The notes: generated by a model from the sequence alone, not told the origin. Positions 34,269 through 43,331 are shown, counted from the stretch's first letter. The stretch: DNA of 64,000 nucleotides from Calidifontimicrobium sp035325925 (GCF_035325925.1 NZ_DAOKZA010000020.1:1-64000); one strand, 5' to 3'. Numbers and translations: made by a program.

Positions 34269-35234
34269 ATGCAGGCGATGCGCAGGATCGTTCTCACCGG
34301 TGTGCCGCCGTTCGAGGTTCAAGACCTTGCCGGCCCACTGGAGGTGTTCGCCCAGTGCGACTACGAGATCGAACTGGTATCGCCGGAGCGCGATGGCTCG
34401 ACAGCCATCAATCGGGGGCTGCGAGTCACCGGCGGCACCGACTTCCGCAGATTCGATCGTCCCATCGACACGCTCTGGGTGGTGGGCGGGCCGGAGGCTC
34501 CCTCGGGCCGTTACGACCCGGTCTACCTGCGCTGGCTGAAGGAGATGTCGTCGCAAGCGCGTCGCGTCGGCGCCAGTTGCCTCGGCACGTTCATCCTCGC
34601 CGCATCGGGTGTGCTGGAAGGCCGGCGCGCGGTCACGCACTGGCAGTGGTGCGATCACCTCGCCGAGCGCTACCCGCGCATCGAGCTCGTGCGCGGTTCG
34701 ATCTTCGTGAAGGACGGCCACATCTACACGTCCGCCGGCATCACCACCGGCATCGACCTCGCTCTGCTCTTTGTCGAAGAGGACTTCGGGCCGCGCAAGG
34801 CGCTGACGATCGCGCAGTGGCTCGTGCTCTTCGTGCGGCGGACCGGGAGCTACTCGCAGATCAGCAAGCTGCTCGCCCTTCAATCCAGTGCGATCAAGCC
34901 CTTCGACGACCTGGAGAACTGGATCTTCGAGCACCTTGCCGAAGACATCAGCGTCGAGCGCATGGCCGCCAACATGCACATGAGCGCGCGCCAGTTCACT
35001 CGCGTCTTTCGCGACGAGAAGGGCACGACGCCGGCTCGCTTCGTCGAGCGCGTGCGTGTCGAGGTGGCACGCAGCCTGCTCGAAGCATCGGGCGTGGGCG
35101 TGAAGTCGGTGGCCGCCAAGTGCGGTTTCGGCAGCGCCGACTCGATGCGGCGTTCTTTCCTGCGTGTGGTAGGCACCACGCCCAGCGAAATCGCCGGGGC
35201 GCACCGGACACCGGGTACCTTGCGCGGGCCCTGA
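34269..35234 (+). CDS. FtrA-like transcriptional regulator (DJ-1/PfpI plus AraC)
   Basis: A 321-residue GlxA/FtrA-type regulator. The N-terminal class I glutamine-amidotransferase-like (DJ-1/PfpI) domain spans about residues 1-185 and includes VGASCLGTFILAASGVLEGRR (pieces ASCLGTFILAASG and VTHWQWCDHLAERYP). The C-terminal AraC HTH pair (about 210-310) contains MSARQFTRVFRDEKGTTPARF, here as ARQFTRVFRDEKGTTP, and CGFGSADSMRRSFLRV. It is divergent from the RND operon and upstream of the DUF4396 gene, so it may control either. The ligand is unknown. Confidence 0.88.
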   Translation: MQAMRRIVLTGVPPFEVQDLAGPLEVFAQCDYEIELVSPERDGSTAINRGLRVTGGTDFRRFDRPIDTLWVVGGPEAPSGRYDPVYLRWLKEMSSQARRVGASCLGTFILAASGVLEGRRAVTHWQWCDHLAERYPRIELVRGSIFVKDGHIYTSAGITTGIDLALLFVEEDFGPRKALTIAQWLVLFVRRTGSYSQISKLLALQSSAIKPFDDLENWIFEHLAEDISVERMAANMHMSARQFTRVFRDEKGTTPARFVERVRVEVARSLLEASGVGVKSVAAKCGFGSADSMRRSFLRVVGTTPSEIAGAHRTPGTLRGP

Positions 35235-35298
35235 GGACAGCGCCCAGGCGGTCGGCCTGGCGCAAAGCGTCGGGCCATCGTCCTTTGCTGCTCCGCAT

Positions 35299-35348
35299 GT
35301 TTGCGGAAGATGTTGGGGACGGTCCGGCACATCCTTCCGGCCGCAAAC
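35299..35348 (+). promoter_or_regulatory. Leader stem-loop before the DUF4396 gene
   Basis: GTTTGCGG (35299-35306) pairs with CCGCAAAC (35341-35348), continued inward by AAGATG with CATCCTT (one bulge). The hairpin ends about six bases before the GGAGG ribosome site. It could be a terminator of the regulator gene or a translational control element. Confidence 0.4.
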
Positions 35349-35366
35349 GAACCTGGAGGCCATGCC

Positions 35367-35888
35367 GTGAGAGCTGTCGCCCACGCCGAGCACCATGCCG
35401 TGCACTCCCACCACCACCATGAGCGGCAGGCGATGCCTGCGCGGGCCATGCTGACGCGAATGGCGTTCTGGGCCACCTTGCACTGCCTCGCGGGCAGTGC
35501 CGTCGGCGAGGTGCTCGGGCTTGTGATCGGCACGGCCCTCGGATGGGGCAACCTGCAGACCATCGGGCTTGCGGTTGGTCTGGCCTTCGTGTTCGGTTAC
35601 GCCTTCACCATGGTTCCTCTGATCCGCAGCGGCATGGCGTGGCGTACTGCGACCCGGCTCGCGCTAGCGGCCGACACCGCGTCGATCGCGATCATGGAGC
35701 TGGTGGACAACGCAGTCATGTGGTTCGTCCCGGGCGCGATGGATGCGCCGCTGACATCACCTCTGTTCTGGGGCGCACTCGCACTCGCGCTCGGCGTCGC
35801 GCTGTTCGTCGCCTGGCCCATCAACCGCTGGTTGTTGTCGCGCGGGCGCGGGCATGCGCTGGTACACGCCCACCACGACCCTCATTGA
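35367..35888 (+). CDS. DUF4396 membrane protein with His-rich ends
   Basis: A 173-residue protein with four hydrophobic segments (about residues 35-55, 60-80, 92-118 and 128-152), matching the DUF4396 family. The N-terminus (HAEHHAVHSHHHHE) and C-terminus (HALVHAHHDPH) are His-rich and could bind metal. The GTG at 35367 is preferred because GGAGG lies seven bases upstream; an ATG at 35310 would place the leader hairpin inside the gene. Function unknown; its place in a metal island suggests metal handling. Confidence 0.78.
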   Translation: MRAVAHAEHHAVHSHHHHERQAMPARAMLTRMAFWATLHCLAGSAVGEVLGLVIGTALGWGNLQTIGLAVGLAFVFGYAFTMVPLIRSGMAWRTATRLALAADTASIAIMELVDNAVMWFVPGAMDAPLTSPLFWGALALALGVALFVAWPINRWLLSRGRGHALVHAHHDPH

Positions 35889-36308
35889 CGGTCGTTCGCG
35901 CGGCGGCCGAAGACGCAGGGCTTGGCTCGCTTGCGTGCAGATTCGGTGCGCTCCGCAAAGGCGGCGCTCCGCTCCGGAGGGCCTGCTCGGCTTTCGCGGC
36001 GACGGTGGCCCAGGCGCTCACCACCGACAGTGCAGCCATGGCGTCGATCCATGTTCGAGGCGGGTGCATCGTCACTGCCCGACCGCCGCCTGCACGGTGC
36101 TCGGCGGCTGCGCGTCGGCGGTCGGGGAATCGGGCGTCGAGCGAGCGCTCAAGCAGCACCACCTGCTGGCGTTGTCCGGTCAACGCCGCCCGGCGTCGAT
36201 CGAGTGGTTGCTGAAGTCGACGTGCGGGGATCCTGCGGATTGCCGCAATGGCAAGGTCAAAGGGCTGATGTCGTGGACCAGACGCCGACAGGGTCAACGC
36301 GTAGCCGC
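35889..36308. other. Decayed duplication scar with no intact gene
   Basis: No coding sequence is supported. Bases 36193-36220 are identical over 28 bp to part of the RND adaptor gene (32941-32968). Directly next to them, 36221-36262 resembles the RND operon promoter region (33780-33823). The two source pieces are about 830 bp apart in the operon, so the scar is a deleted or rearranged copy. The remaining 300 bases match nothing I recognise. Confidence 0.7.
36230..36260 (-). promoter_or_regulatory. Orphan MerR-like promoter in the scar
   Basis: Minus strand: -35 TTGACC (36255-36260), a 19-bp spacer, -10 CAGGAT (36230-36235). It differs from the RND operon promoter at only a few positions. No gene follows on the minus strand before the DUF4396 stop, so it appears to be a relic. 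Confidence 0.5.
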
Positions 36309-36339
36309 TTGACCTTGACGCGAAGGGAAGGCGAAGAGT
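36309..36339 (+). promoter_or_regulatory. CueR-type promoter of the DUF2917 gene
   Basis: TTGACC (36309-36314), a 19-bp spacer, -10 AAGAGT (36334-36339). The dyad ACCTT...GGAAGG lines up position for position with the E. coli copA CueR operator. Predicted start near 36346, about 25 bases before the ATG. Confidence 0.65.
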
Positions 36340-36370
36340 CCGCCGCACCCTGTTCCAACGGAGCGACGAC

Positions 36371-36766
36371 ATGAGCACCAGGACCTTTATCGACTCGCGA
36401 CCCTTCGGCATCGGCACGCGCACCGAGATCCGCCTCGACGACCGGATCGTGACACTGACCCTGCAGGCCGGCGACCTGCTGCGCACCGAGGGCGGGCTCG
36501 TCTGGGCCACGATCGATGGTGGGACCGAGGACATCCTGCTCGGGCGCGGCGACGTACACGTGGTCGTGCGCGACGAGACGATGCGCGTCTCGGCCTTCGG
36601 AGCTGCGCGGCTGGAGGTCTACGGCTGCGGGCCGCTGCGGTTCGACGGGCCGAAGTACGAGCTCGCGCCGGCCGTGCTCACGCGCGCATGGCAGGCGGGG
36701 ATCGCAAGACTGCGCGGGCTTCGGATTCCTGCCCGATCGCAGTTCGGTTCGGCCATCCCCGCCTGA
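36371..36766 (+). CDS. DUF2917 protein
   Basis: A 131-residue soluble protein of the DUF2917 family (cupin-like beta-rich fold predicted), with LTLQAGDLLRTEGGLVWATIDG (pieces LQAGDLLRTEGG and VWATIDGGTEDILL). Members are small proteobacterial proteins with no known role. A CueR-type promoter directly upstream suggests copper induction, which is a new context for the family. It is convergent with cusA, 39 bases apart. Confidence 0.8.
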   Translation: MSTRTFIDSRPFGIGTRTEIRLDDRIVTLTLQAGDLLRTEGGLVWATIDGGTEDILLGRGDVHVVVRDETMRVSAFGAARLEVYGCGPLRFDGPKYELAPAVLTRAWQAGIARLRGLRIPARSQFGSAIPA

Positions 36767-36805
36767 CGCGTCCCGCGGCAGCAGTCCGGGCCTTGAGCCG
36801 CAGGA

Positions 36806-39800
36806 TCATGCTTCCGCGCGCGCTCCCTCCCGGCGCCGCAGCAGCGCGAACATCGCCGGCACCACGAACAGCGACAACAGCGGCGCCGTGACCATGCCGC
36901 CGAGCATCGGCGCGGCGATGCGGCTCATCACCTCCGAGCCGGTGCCGCTGCCCCAGACGATGGGCACCAGGCCGGCCAGGATCACCGCCGCCGTCATTGC
37001 CTTCGGCCGCACGCGCAGCACCGCGCCCTCGCGGATCGCGTCGTGCACCACCGCGGCGGTGGCGCGCGCCCCGGCGGCCAGTCGCGCCTGCAGAGCCTGC
37101 TTCAGGTACAGCAGCATCACCACGCCGAACTCGGCCGCCACGCCGGCCAGCGCGATGAAGCCGACGCCGGTGGCGATCGACAGGTGATAGCCCATCGCCC
37201 ACAGGAACCAGACGCCGCCAGTCAGCGCGAAGGGCAGCGTGGCCATGATCAGCACGGCCTCGTCGACGCGCCGGAAGGTCAGGTACAGCAGCACGAAGAT
37301 GATCATCAGCGTGGCCGGCACGACGATCTTCAGCCGCGCGTTCGCGCGCTCGAGGTACTCGAACTGACCCGAGTAGGCGATGCTCACGCCGGGCGCGAGC
37401 TTCACCTCGCGCGCCACCGCCGCACGCAGGTCGGCGGCCACCGACGCCAGGTCGCGGCCCCGGACGTCCACGTACACCCAGCCCGAGGGCCGGGCGTTCT
37501 CGCTCTTGAGCATCGGCGGGCCGTCGCTGATCAGCACCTTGGCCACCGTGCCGAGCGTGATCTGCTGGCCCATGGGCGTCAGCACCGGCAGCGCGGCCAG
37601 CCGCTCGGGCGTGTCGCGCCACTCGCGCGGGTAGCGCAGGTTGATCGGGAATCGCGCCAGGCCCTCGACGGTTTCCGACACGTTCTCGCCGCCGATGGCG
37701 CCGCTGACCACCGCCTGCACGTCGGCGATGTTCAGGCCGTAGCGCGCGGCTGCCGCGCGGTCGATCTGCACGTCGACGTAGCGCCCGCCGGTCAGCCGCT
37801 CGGCCAGCGACGACGACACGCCCGGCACCGCCTTCGCCACCCGCTCCACGTCCTGCGCGATGCGGTCGATCACCGCCAGGTCGCCGCCCGTCACCTTCAC
37901 GCCGATCGGGCTCTTGATGCCGGTGGCGAGCATGTCGATGCGGTTGCGGATCGGCGGAATCCAGATGTTGGCCAGCCCCGGCACCTTCACCGCGGCATCC
38001 AGTTCCTCGACCAATTTCTCCGGCGTCATGCCGGGCCGCCACTGCTCGCGGGGTTTCAGCTTGACGGTGGTCTCGAACATCTCCAGCGGTGCCGGGTCGG
38101 TGGCGGTCTCGGCGCGGCCGGCCTTGCCGAACACGCGCTCCACCTCGGGCACGGTGCGGATCATGCGGTTGGTGATCTGCAGCAGCTCGGTGGCCTTCTG
38201 CGCCGACAGCCCCGGCAGCGCCGACGGCATGTACAGCAGGTCGCCTTCGTCCAGTCGCGGCAGGAACTCGCCGCCCAGCCGCGACAGCGGCCAGGCCGTG
38301 CTCGCCGCCAACAGCACGGCGATCACCAGCGTCGCCTTCGGCCAGCGCAGCACCCACTCCAGCGCCGGCCGGTACACCGCGATCAGCGCGCGCGTGATCG
38401 GGTTCTTCTGCTCGTCGGGGATGCGGCCGCGGATCCACGCGCCCATCAGCACCGGGATCAGCGTCACCGACAGTGCGGCCGCCGCCGCCATCGCGTAGGT
38501 CTTGGTGAAGGCCAGCGGCCCGAACAGCCGGCCTTCCTGCGCCTCCAGCGTGAACACCGGGATGAAGCTCAGCGTGATGATCAGCAGCGAGAAGAACAGC
38601 GCCGGGCCGACCTCCTCGGCCGCCTCGGTGATCACCTTCCAGCGTGCCTCGCCTAACAGCGACTGCCCGGGATGCGCGTGCTGCCACGCCTCGAGTTTCT
38701 TGTGCGCGTTCTCGATCATCACCACCGCCGCGTCGACCATCGCGCCGACCGCGATCGCGATGCCGCCCAGCGACATGATGTTGGCGTTGATGCCCTGCCA
38801 GCGCATGATCAGGAAGGCCGTCATCACCCCCAGCGGCAGCGCGATGATGGCGACGAGCGCCGAGCGCACATGCCACAGGAAGATCGCGCAGACCAGCGCG
38901 ACGACGATGAACTCCTCGATCAGCTTGCGCGACAGGTTGGCGATGGCGCGCTCGATCAGCGCGCTGCGGTCGTAGGTCGTCACGACCTCCACGCCTGGCG
39001 GCAGGCTGGCCTGCAGCTCCGCCAGCTTGTCCTTGACGGCACGGATGGTCTGCTGCGGGTTCGCGCCCGAACGCAGCACCACGACGCCGCCGGTCACCTC
39101 GCCCTCGCCGTCCAGCTCGGCGATGCCGCGGCGCATCTCCGGGCCCACCTGCACGGTGGCCACGTCGCCGAGCCGGACCGGGACGCCGCCGCGCGCCGCC
39201 AGCGGCACGGCGCGGAAGTCGTCCAGCGTCGTCAGGTAGCCGCTGGCACGCACCATGTACTCGGCCTCGGCCAGCTCCAGCACCGAGCCGCCGGTCTCCT
39301 GGTTGCCGGCCACCAGCGCCTCGCGCACCTGCGCGTGCGTGACGCCGTAGGCCGCCAGCTTGAGGGGATCGAGCACGACCTGGACCTGGCGGTTCATGCC
39401 GCCCACGGTGGCCACCTCGGCCACGCCGGGCAGGCCCTTGAGCTCGTACTTCAGGAACCAGTCCTGCAGCGCACGCAGCTGCGAGAGGTCGCTGCGGCCG
39501 GTGCGGTCGACCAGCGCGTACTGGAAGATCCAGCCGACACCGGTGGCGTCGGGCCCCAGCGACGACTTCGCGCCGGCCGGCAGCCGGCCCTGCACCTGGT
39601 TGAGGTATTCGAGCACGCGCGAGCGCGCCCAGTACAGGTCGGTGCCATCGTCGAACAGGATGTAGACGAAGCTGTCGCCGAAGAACGAGAAGCCGCGCAC
39701 CGTCCGCGCGCCGGGCACCGACAGCATCGTCGTCGCCAGCGGGTAGGTGACCTGGTTCTCGACGATCTGCGGCGCCTGCCCGGGCAGCGTGGTGCGGATG

Positions 39801-39943
39801 ATCACCTGCACGTCCGACAGGTCGGGCAAGGCGTCGACCGGCGTGGTGCGCACGCCCCACAGCCCGGCCGCGGCGAGGAACAGCGTGGCCAGCACCACCA
39901 GGAAGCGGTTGGCCACCGACCAGCGGATCAGCGCGGCGATCAT
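36806..39943 (-). CDS. cusA: Heavy-metal RND efflux permease CusA
   Basis: A 1045-residue HME-family RND pump that exports Cu(I) and Ag(I) across the envelope. It starts MIAALIRWSVANRFLVVLAT. The three periplasmic Met residues of the CusA metal site are conserved in LLYMPSALPG, APLEMFETTV and RIDMLATGIKSP. The proton-relay region GAMVDAAVVMIENAHKK and the segment TGVGFIALAGVAAEFGVVM are present. The start codon overlaps the cusB stop by four bases. It is third in cusC-cusB-cusA. Confidence 0.95.
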   Translation of the reverse strand: MIAALIRWSVANRFLVVLATLFLAAAGLWGVRTTPVDALPDLSDVQVIIRTTLPGQAPQIVENQVTYPLATTMLSVPGARTVRGFSFFGDSFVYILFDDGTDLYWARSRVLEYLNQVQGRLPAGAKSSLGPDATGVGWIFQYALVDRTGRSDLSQLRALQDWFLKYELKGLPGVAEVATVGGMNRQVQVVLDPLKLAAYGVTHAQVREALVAGNQETGGSVLELAEAEYMVRASGYLTTLDDFRAVPLAARGGVPVRLGDVATVQVGPEMRRGIAELDGEGEVTGGVVVLRSGANPQQTIRAVKDKLAELQASLPPGVEVVTTYDRSALIERAIANLSRKLIEEFIVVALVCAIFLWHVRSALVAIIALPLGVMTAFLIMRWQGINANIMSLGGIAIAVGAMVDAAVVMIENAHKKLEAWQHAHPGQSLLGEARWKVITEAAEEVGPALFFSLLIITLSFIPVFTLEAQEGRLFGPLAFTKTYAMAAAAALSVTLIPVLMGAWIRGRIPDEQKNPITRALIAVYRPALEWVLRWPKATLVIAVLLAASTAWPLSRLGGEFLPRLDEGDLLYMPSALPGLSAQKATELLQITNRMIRTVPEVERVFGKAGRAETATDPAPLEMFETTVKLKPREQWRPGMTPEKLVEELDAAVKVPGLANIWIPPIRNRIDMLATGIKSPIGVKVTGGDLAVIDRIAQDVERVAKAVPGVSSSLAERLTGGRYVDVQIDRAAAARYGLNIADVQAVVSGAIGGENVSETVEGLARFPINLRYPREWRDTPERLAALPVLTPMGQQITLGTVAKVLISDGPPMLKSENARPSGWVYVDVRGRDLASVAADLRAAVAREVKLAPGVSIAYSGQFEYLERANARLKIVVPATLMIIFVLLYLTFRRVDEAVLIMATLPFALTGGVWFLWAMGYHLSIATGVGFIALAGVAAEFGVVMLLYLKQALQARLAAGARATAAVVHDAIREGAVLRVRPKAMTAAVILAGLVPIVWGSGTGSEVMSRIAAPMLGGMVTAPLLSLFVVPAMFALLRRREGARAEA

Positions 39944-41526
39944 CGCGGGGCTCCGGTGGCGCCGTGGCCGGCATGCGGATCGGCCGCGGCCGCAGATGGT
40001 TCACGGTCGATGGCCGTGACGACATGCGCGTCGCCCTGCTGGCGGAAGCGGAAGCGCACCGCATCGCCGGGCTCGAGGCCACGCGCAAGGTCGGGCGTGG
40101 TGAGCTGGAACGGCATGGTCATCGCCGGCCACTTCAGCGCCGGTACCGGGTCGTGCTCCAGCGTGATCGAGGCGCCTTCGATCTCGACGACCCGGCCGCG
40201 GGTGCTGAACTCGCCCGCGGCAGCCTGCGGCCCCGGGGCCGCTGCCGCAGCACCGGATGCGGCGACCGGGGCGGCGACCGCGCCGGGTTCTGCCCGCGAC
40301 GTCAGCCCCTGCAGGCTGGCTTCGGAGTCGATCAGGAACTGGCCCGAGGCCACCACCTGCTGCCCCGCCGCAAGGCCCCCGAGCACGGCCACCCGGCCGT
40401 CGACCTCCGCGCCGAGTTCCACCTCCACCGGCCGGTAGCGGCCCGGCGCATCGATCACGTAGACGAGCGCGCGGCGCCCGGTGCGGATCACCGCCTCACC
40501 GGGCACGGTCACCACCTCGGTGCCCTGCCCCGCACCGAGCAGCCGCACCTGGCCGAACATGCCGGCGCGCAGCCGCCCGCCCGGGTTGGGCACCTCGACG
40601 CGCACGCGCAGCGTGCGGGTGTCGCGGCTGGCCTCGGGCAGCACGGCGGCCACCTTGCCGCGCAGCACCTCGCCCGGGAACGCGACCAGCCGCAACTCGG
40701 CGCGCTGGCCCATGCCCACCGCAGCGGCCATCGCCTCGGGAACGGCCGCCTCGACCCACACCGTGCCCAGGCCGTTGATGCGCGCCAGCGTCATGCCGGC
40801 CGACACCGTCATGCCCTGGCGCACCATCAGCTCGGCGATCAGCCCGCCCGACGGCGCCACGATCGTCGTCACGGCCTGCGCCTGTCCGGAGGACTCCATG
40901 CGCTCGATCAGGCCGGTCGGCATGCCCAGCAGCGTGAGCCGCGCGCGGGCCGCCTGGATCAATGCCGTGTCGCCCGTGGCGCGCACCGCGAGGTACTCGC
41001 GCTGCGCCGCCAGCCAGTCGGGGTGCAGCACCTCGGCCAGCGGGGCGCCTGCGGCGATCACGTCACCCGGCGCGCGGGCGAAGACGCGCTCGACGAAGCC
41101 GTTCGCCCGGGCCTGCACGATGCTCACGTCGCGTTCGTTCAGCCCCACCGTGCCGACGACGTCCACCGCCGGCTGCAGCACGCGCAGCTCGGCCGTCGCC
41201 ACGCGCAGGCCGAGCGACTGCACCGCCTGCGGCGACACCGTCACCGCCGAACCCGTGTCGCCGCCGGCCTCGTCGGCATAACGCGGCACCAGCTGCATGT
41301 CCATGAAGGGCGACTTGCCGGGCTTGTCGAAGCGCTGTGTCGGCACCATCGGGTCGTACCAGTACAGCACCTTGCGCTCGGCCGCGCTTGCTGCACTCAC
41401 CACCGGCTGTGATGCGCTGGCGTGGCTGCCGCCCGACAGCCTCTGCGACAGCGCCCAGCCACCGCCCAGGCCCACCACCAGCATCACCGCGCCGGCGACC
41501 AGGGTCTTGTTCGTTCCAATGCTCAT
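39940..41526 (-). CDS. cusB: CusB periplasmic adaptor with fused CusF-like domain
   Basis: A 528-residue adaptor of the CusA pump. After an N-terminal anchor (about residues 8-28) comes a heavy-metal-binding domain with YWYDPMVPTQRFDKPGKSPFMDMQLVP (pieces YWYDPMVPTQRF and SPFMDMQLVPRY). Then come the barrel-sandwich hybrid, hairpin and beta-barrel domains. The C-terminal ~80 residues form a CusF-like OB fold with LKWPAMTMPFQL, holding the Trp and Met ligands for Cu(I). Most CusB proteins stop before this domain. The end is His-rich (DPHAGHGAT). It overlaps cusA by four bases. Confidence 0.93.
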   Translation of the reverse strand: MSIGTNKTLVAGAVMLVVGLGGGWALSQRLSGGSHASASQPVVSAASAAERKVLYWYDPMVPTQRFDKPGKSPFMDMQLVPRYADEAGGDTGSAVTVSPQAVQSLGLRVATAELRVLQPAVDVVGTVGLNERDVSIVQARANGFVERVFARAPGDVIAAGAPLAEVLHPDWLAAQREYLAVRATGDTALIQAARARLTLLGMPTGLIERMESSGQAQAVTTIVAPSGGLIAELMVRQGMTVSAGMTLARINGLGTVWVEAAVPEAMAAAVGMGQRAELRLVAFPGEVLRGKVAAVLPEASRDTRTLRVRVEVPNPGGRLRAGMFGQVRLLGAGQGTEVVTVPGEAVIRTGRRALVYVIDAPGRYRPVEVELGAEVDGRVAVLGGLAAGQQVVASGQFLIDSEASLQGLTSRAEPGAVAAPVAASGAAAAAPGPQAAAGEFSTRGRVVEIEGASITLEHDPVPALKWPAMTMPFQLTTPDLARGLEPGDAVRFRFRQQGDAHVVTAIDREPSAAAADPHAGHGATGAPR

Positions 41527-41530
41527 GGCC

Positions 41531-42835
41531 TTACTCCGCGATCAGGGTGGACAGGCGCAGTCGCAGCGCGGCGCGCTGCGCGTCGAGGTCGACGGCGCGC
41601 AGCTCGATCTCCAGCGCCTGGCTGCGCGCGGCCAGCACGGCCGAGAGATCGCCGCGGCCGGCCTGGTAGGCGGCCATCGCCAGGGTCACGCGCTCGGCGG
41701 CCAGCGGCAGCCCGGCGCTGCGCAGCCGCGCGGCCTGGGCGTCGAGCGCCTGCAGTTCGGCGAGCATGGCGTCGGTCTCGGCGGCATGGCGGCGCAGCAG
41801 TTCCTCGCGCTCGGCCTCGATGCGCTCGATCTCGCGCCGCTTGGCGTCGATCTGCGGCTGCTGGCGGCGGTCGCGCTGCCAGGGCAGGTCGAAGCTCAGC
41901 TGGAACGACACCATGTCGTCGTAGCGCGGGCGCCGGCTGTAGGCCAGCTCCCAGGACCAGTCGCCGCGTTGCTCGGCATCGGCCTCGGCCATCTCGGCCT
42001 GGGCCATCGCGCGCATCGGCGCGAACGGCGCCAGCTCGGCGTGGTGCGGCAGCGCGGCGCGCAGGCGCTCGCCGTCGACCGCGATCGGCGGCGCGTCGCC
42101 CTGCAGCGGCGCATCGGCGCGCTCGCCGACCCAGCGGCGCAGTTCCGCGCGCGCCTTGCGCACGTCGCGGGCCAGCTCGTCGGTCCGGTCGGCGATGGCC
42201 AGGGCCTCCTGCCGCGCCATCGTCAGCTCCGCCGGCATCGCCGAGCCGGCCGCGATGCGTGCCGGCAGCGTGTCCTGCAGCAGCCGGTTCTCGCGCTCGA
42301 GGCCCGCCACCCGCGCCAGCCTGGCCTCTGCGAAGTGCACCGCCAGCCAGGCCAGGCCGGCGTCGCGGCGCACCGCCAGCTCCGTCGCCGTCAGCGTCGC
42401 GCGGTCGCGCTCGATGCGTGCCTGCGCCGCCTGCTCGCGCGCGTCGCGCTTGGCGCGGTTGGGCATCTCCTGCATCAGCGCGATGCGCTGCATCGTGCCG
42501 CCGTCGCGCGTGGTGCTCCAGCGGTCCGGCCCGGCGATCGGCAGGTTCTCGACGCCGACGGACAGGCGCGGGTCGGGCAAGGCCGAGGCGGCGGGCACGA
42601 GGGCCGTCGATCCTGCCAGCGTGGCCTGCTGCGCCCGGAGGGCCGGCGCCACCTGACGGGCCAGCTCGAGCGCCTCGACGTAGCCGAGGGCCGGTCCGGC
42701 GGGGTCGGCCCAGGCCAGGCTGCTGCAAAGGGCGACGGCGCCGAGCGCCAGCCGGGTGGTCAATGCGCGGGTGCGAGTGGGCGGCGGGCGCCGCCCGGCG
42801 TGCCGCTGCGGCACGCGAACGATGAAACGGGACAC
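41531..42835 (-). CDS. cusC: CusC-type TolC-family outer-membrane factor
   Basis: A 434-residue outer-membrane channel protein starting at a GTG with AAGGAG about six bases upstream. A Sec signal ends near SSLAWADPAG. The body has the two OEP repeats, with YVEALELARQVAPALRAQQ (piece ALELARQVAPALR) and long helical stretches. It is the outer duct for CusBA and is first in the operon, four bases before cusB. Confidence 0.9.
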   Translation of the reverse strand: MSRFIVRVPQRHAGRRPPPTRTRALTTRLALGAVALCSSLAWADPAGPALGYVEALELARQVAPALRAQQATLAGSTALVPAASALPDPRLSVGVENLPIAGPDRWSTTRDGGTMQRIALMQEMPNRAKRDAREQAAQARIERDRATLTATELAVRRDAGLAWLAVHFAEARLARVAGLERENRLLQDTLPARIAAGSAMPAELTMARQEALAIADRTDELARDVRKARAELRRWVGERADAPLQGDAPPIAVDGERLRAALPHHAELAPFAPMRAMAQAEMAEADAEQRGDWSWELAYSRRPRYDDMVSFQLSFDLPWQRDRRQQPQIDAKRREIERIEAEREELLRRHAAETDAMLAELQALDAQAARLRSAGLPLAAERVTLAMAAYQAGRGDLSAVLAARSQALEIELRAVDLDAQRAALRLRLSTLIAE

Positions 42836-42913
42836 GACTCTCTCCTTCGGATCGAACTCAGGGCGGACGAACGCAGCCCGGGCACACCGCGAAGGCGCGC
42901 CCGGGCCCGCGAG

Positions 42914-43324
42914 TCAGTTCCGAAGGACGAGGAAGGAGAGATAGAGCGGGGGTGACCCGACGGGCGGCCCATCGGCCAGCGAGGCGGGCATGCGGGCCGC
43001 CAGCTGCGCGGCATCTGCCACGGCGACGATGCCGACCAGCGCCGCGCCCACCGCCATGACCGGCGGCGCGTCCGGCGCCGCCACCTGGCTGTTCACCGAG
43101 GTCTTGCCAGCCTCGCAGTGCGCCTTGCACAGCTGTGGCTGGTCCGGGTCCATGCCGGCGGGCATGCCGTCGCAGTCGGGCATGGCCGCCATCGCGACGC
43201 CGACATCAGCCGGGGCCGGCGCGAGCTGCGGACAGGCATAGGCCGCCGTGACCAGCTGGGTGAACAGCAGCACGGCGATGAGCCAGCCGGAAAGCCAGGC
43301 GCGATGACGGCGCGACGCTCGCAT
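42914..43324 (-). CDS. Small secreted Cys/Met-rich protein of the copper island
   Basis: About 136 residues with a Sec signal (MRASRRHRAWLSGWLIAVLL, cleavage near TAAYA), then Cys and Met residues in AMPDCDGMPAGMDPDQPQLCKAHCEAG. This string is split here as PDCDGMPAGMDPDQ and LCKAHCEAGK. A hydrophobic C-terminus follows. I do not recognise a named family; similar short DUF2946-like proteins accompany copper genes in Burkholderiales. The ATG at 43324 was chosen because a TAGACT -10 lies seven bases before it; an ATG at 43342 is possible. It lies 78 bases upstream of cusC on the same strand. Confidence 0.65.
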   Translation of the reverse strand: MRASRRHRAWLSGWLIAVLLFTQLVTAAYACPQLAPAPADVGVAMAAMPDCDGMPAGMDPDQPQLCKAHCEAGKTSVNSQVAAPDAPPVMAVGAALVGIVAVADAAQLAARMPASLADGPPVGSPPLYLSFLVLRN

Positions 43325-43331
43325 GATGAAC

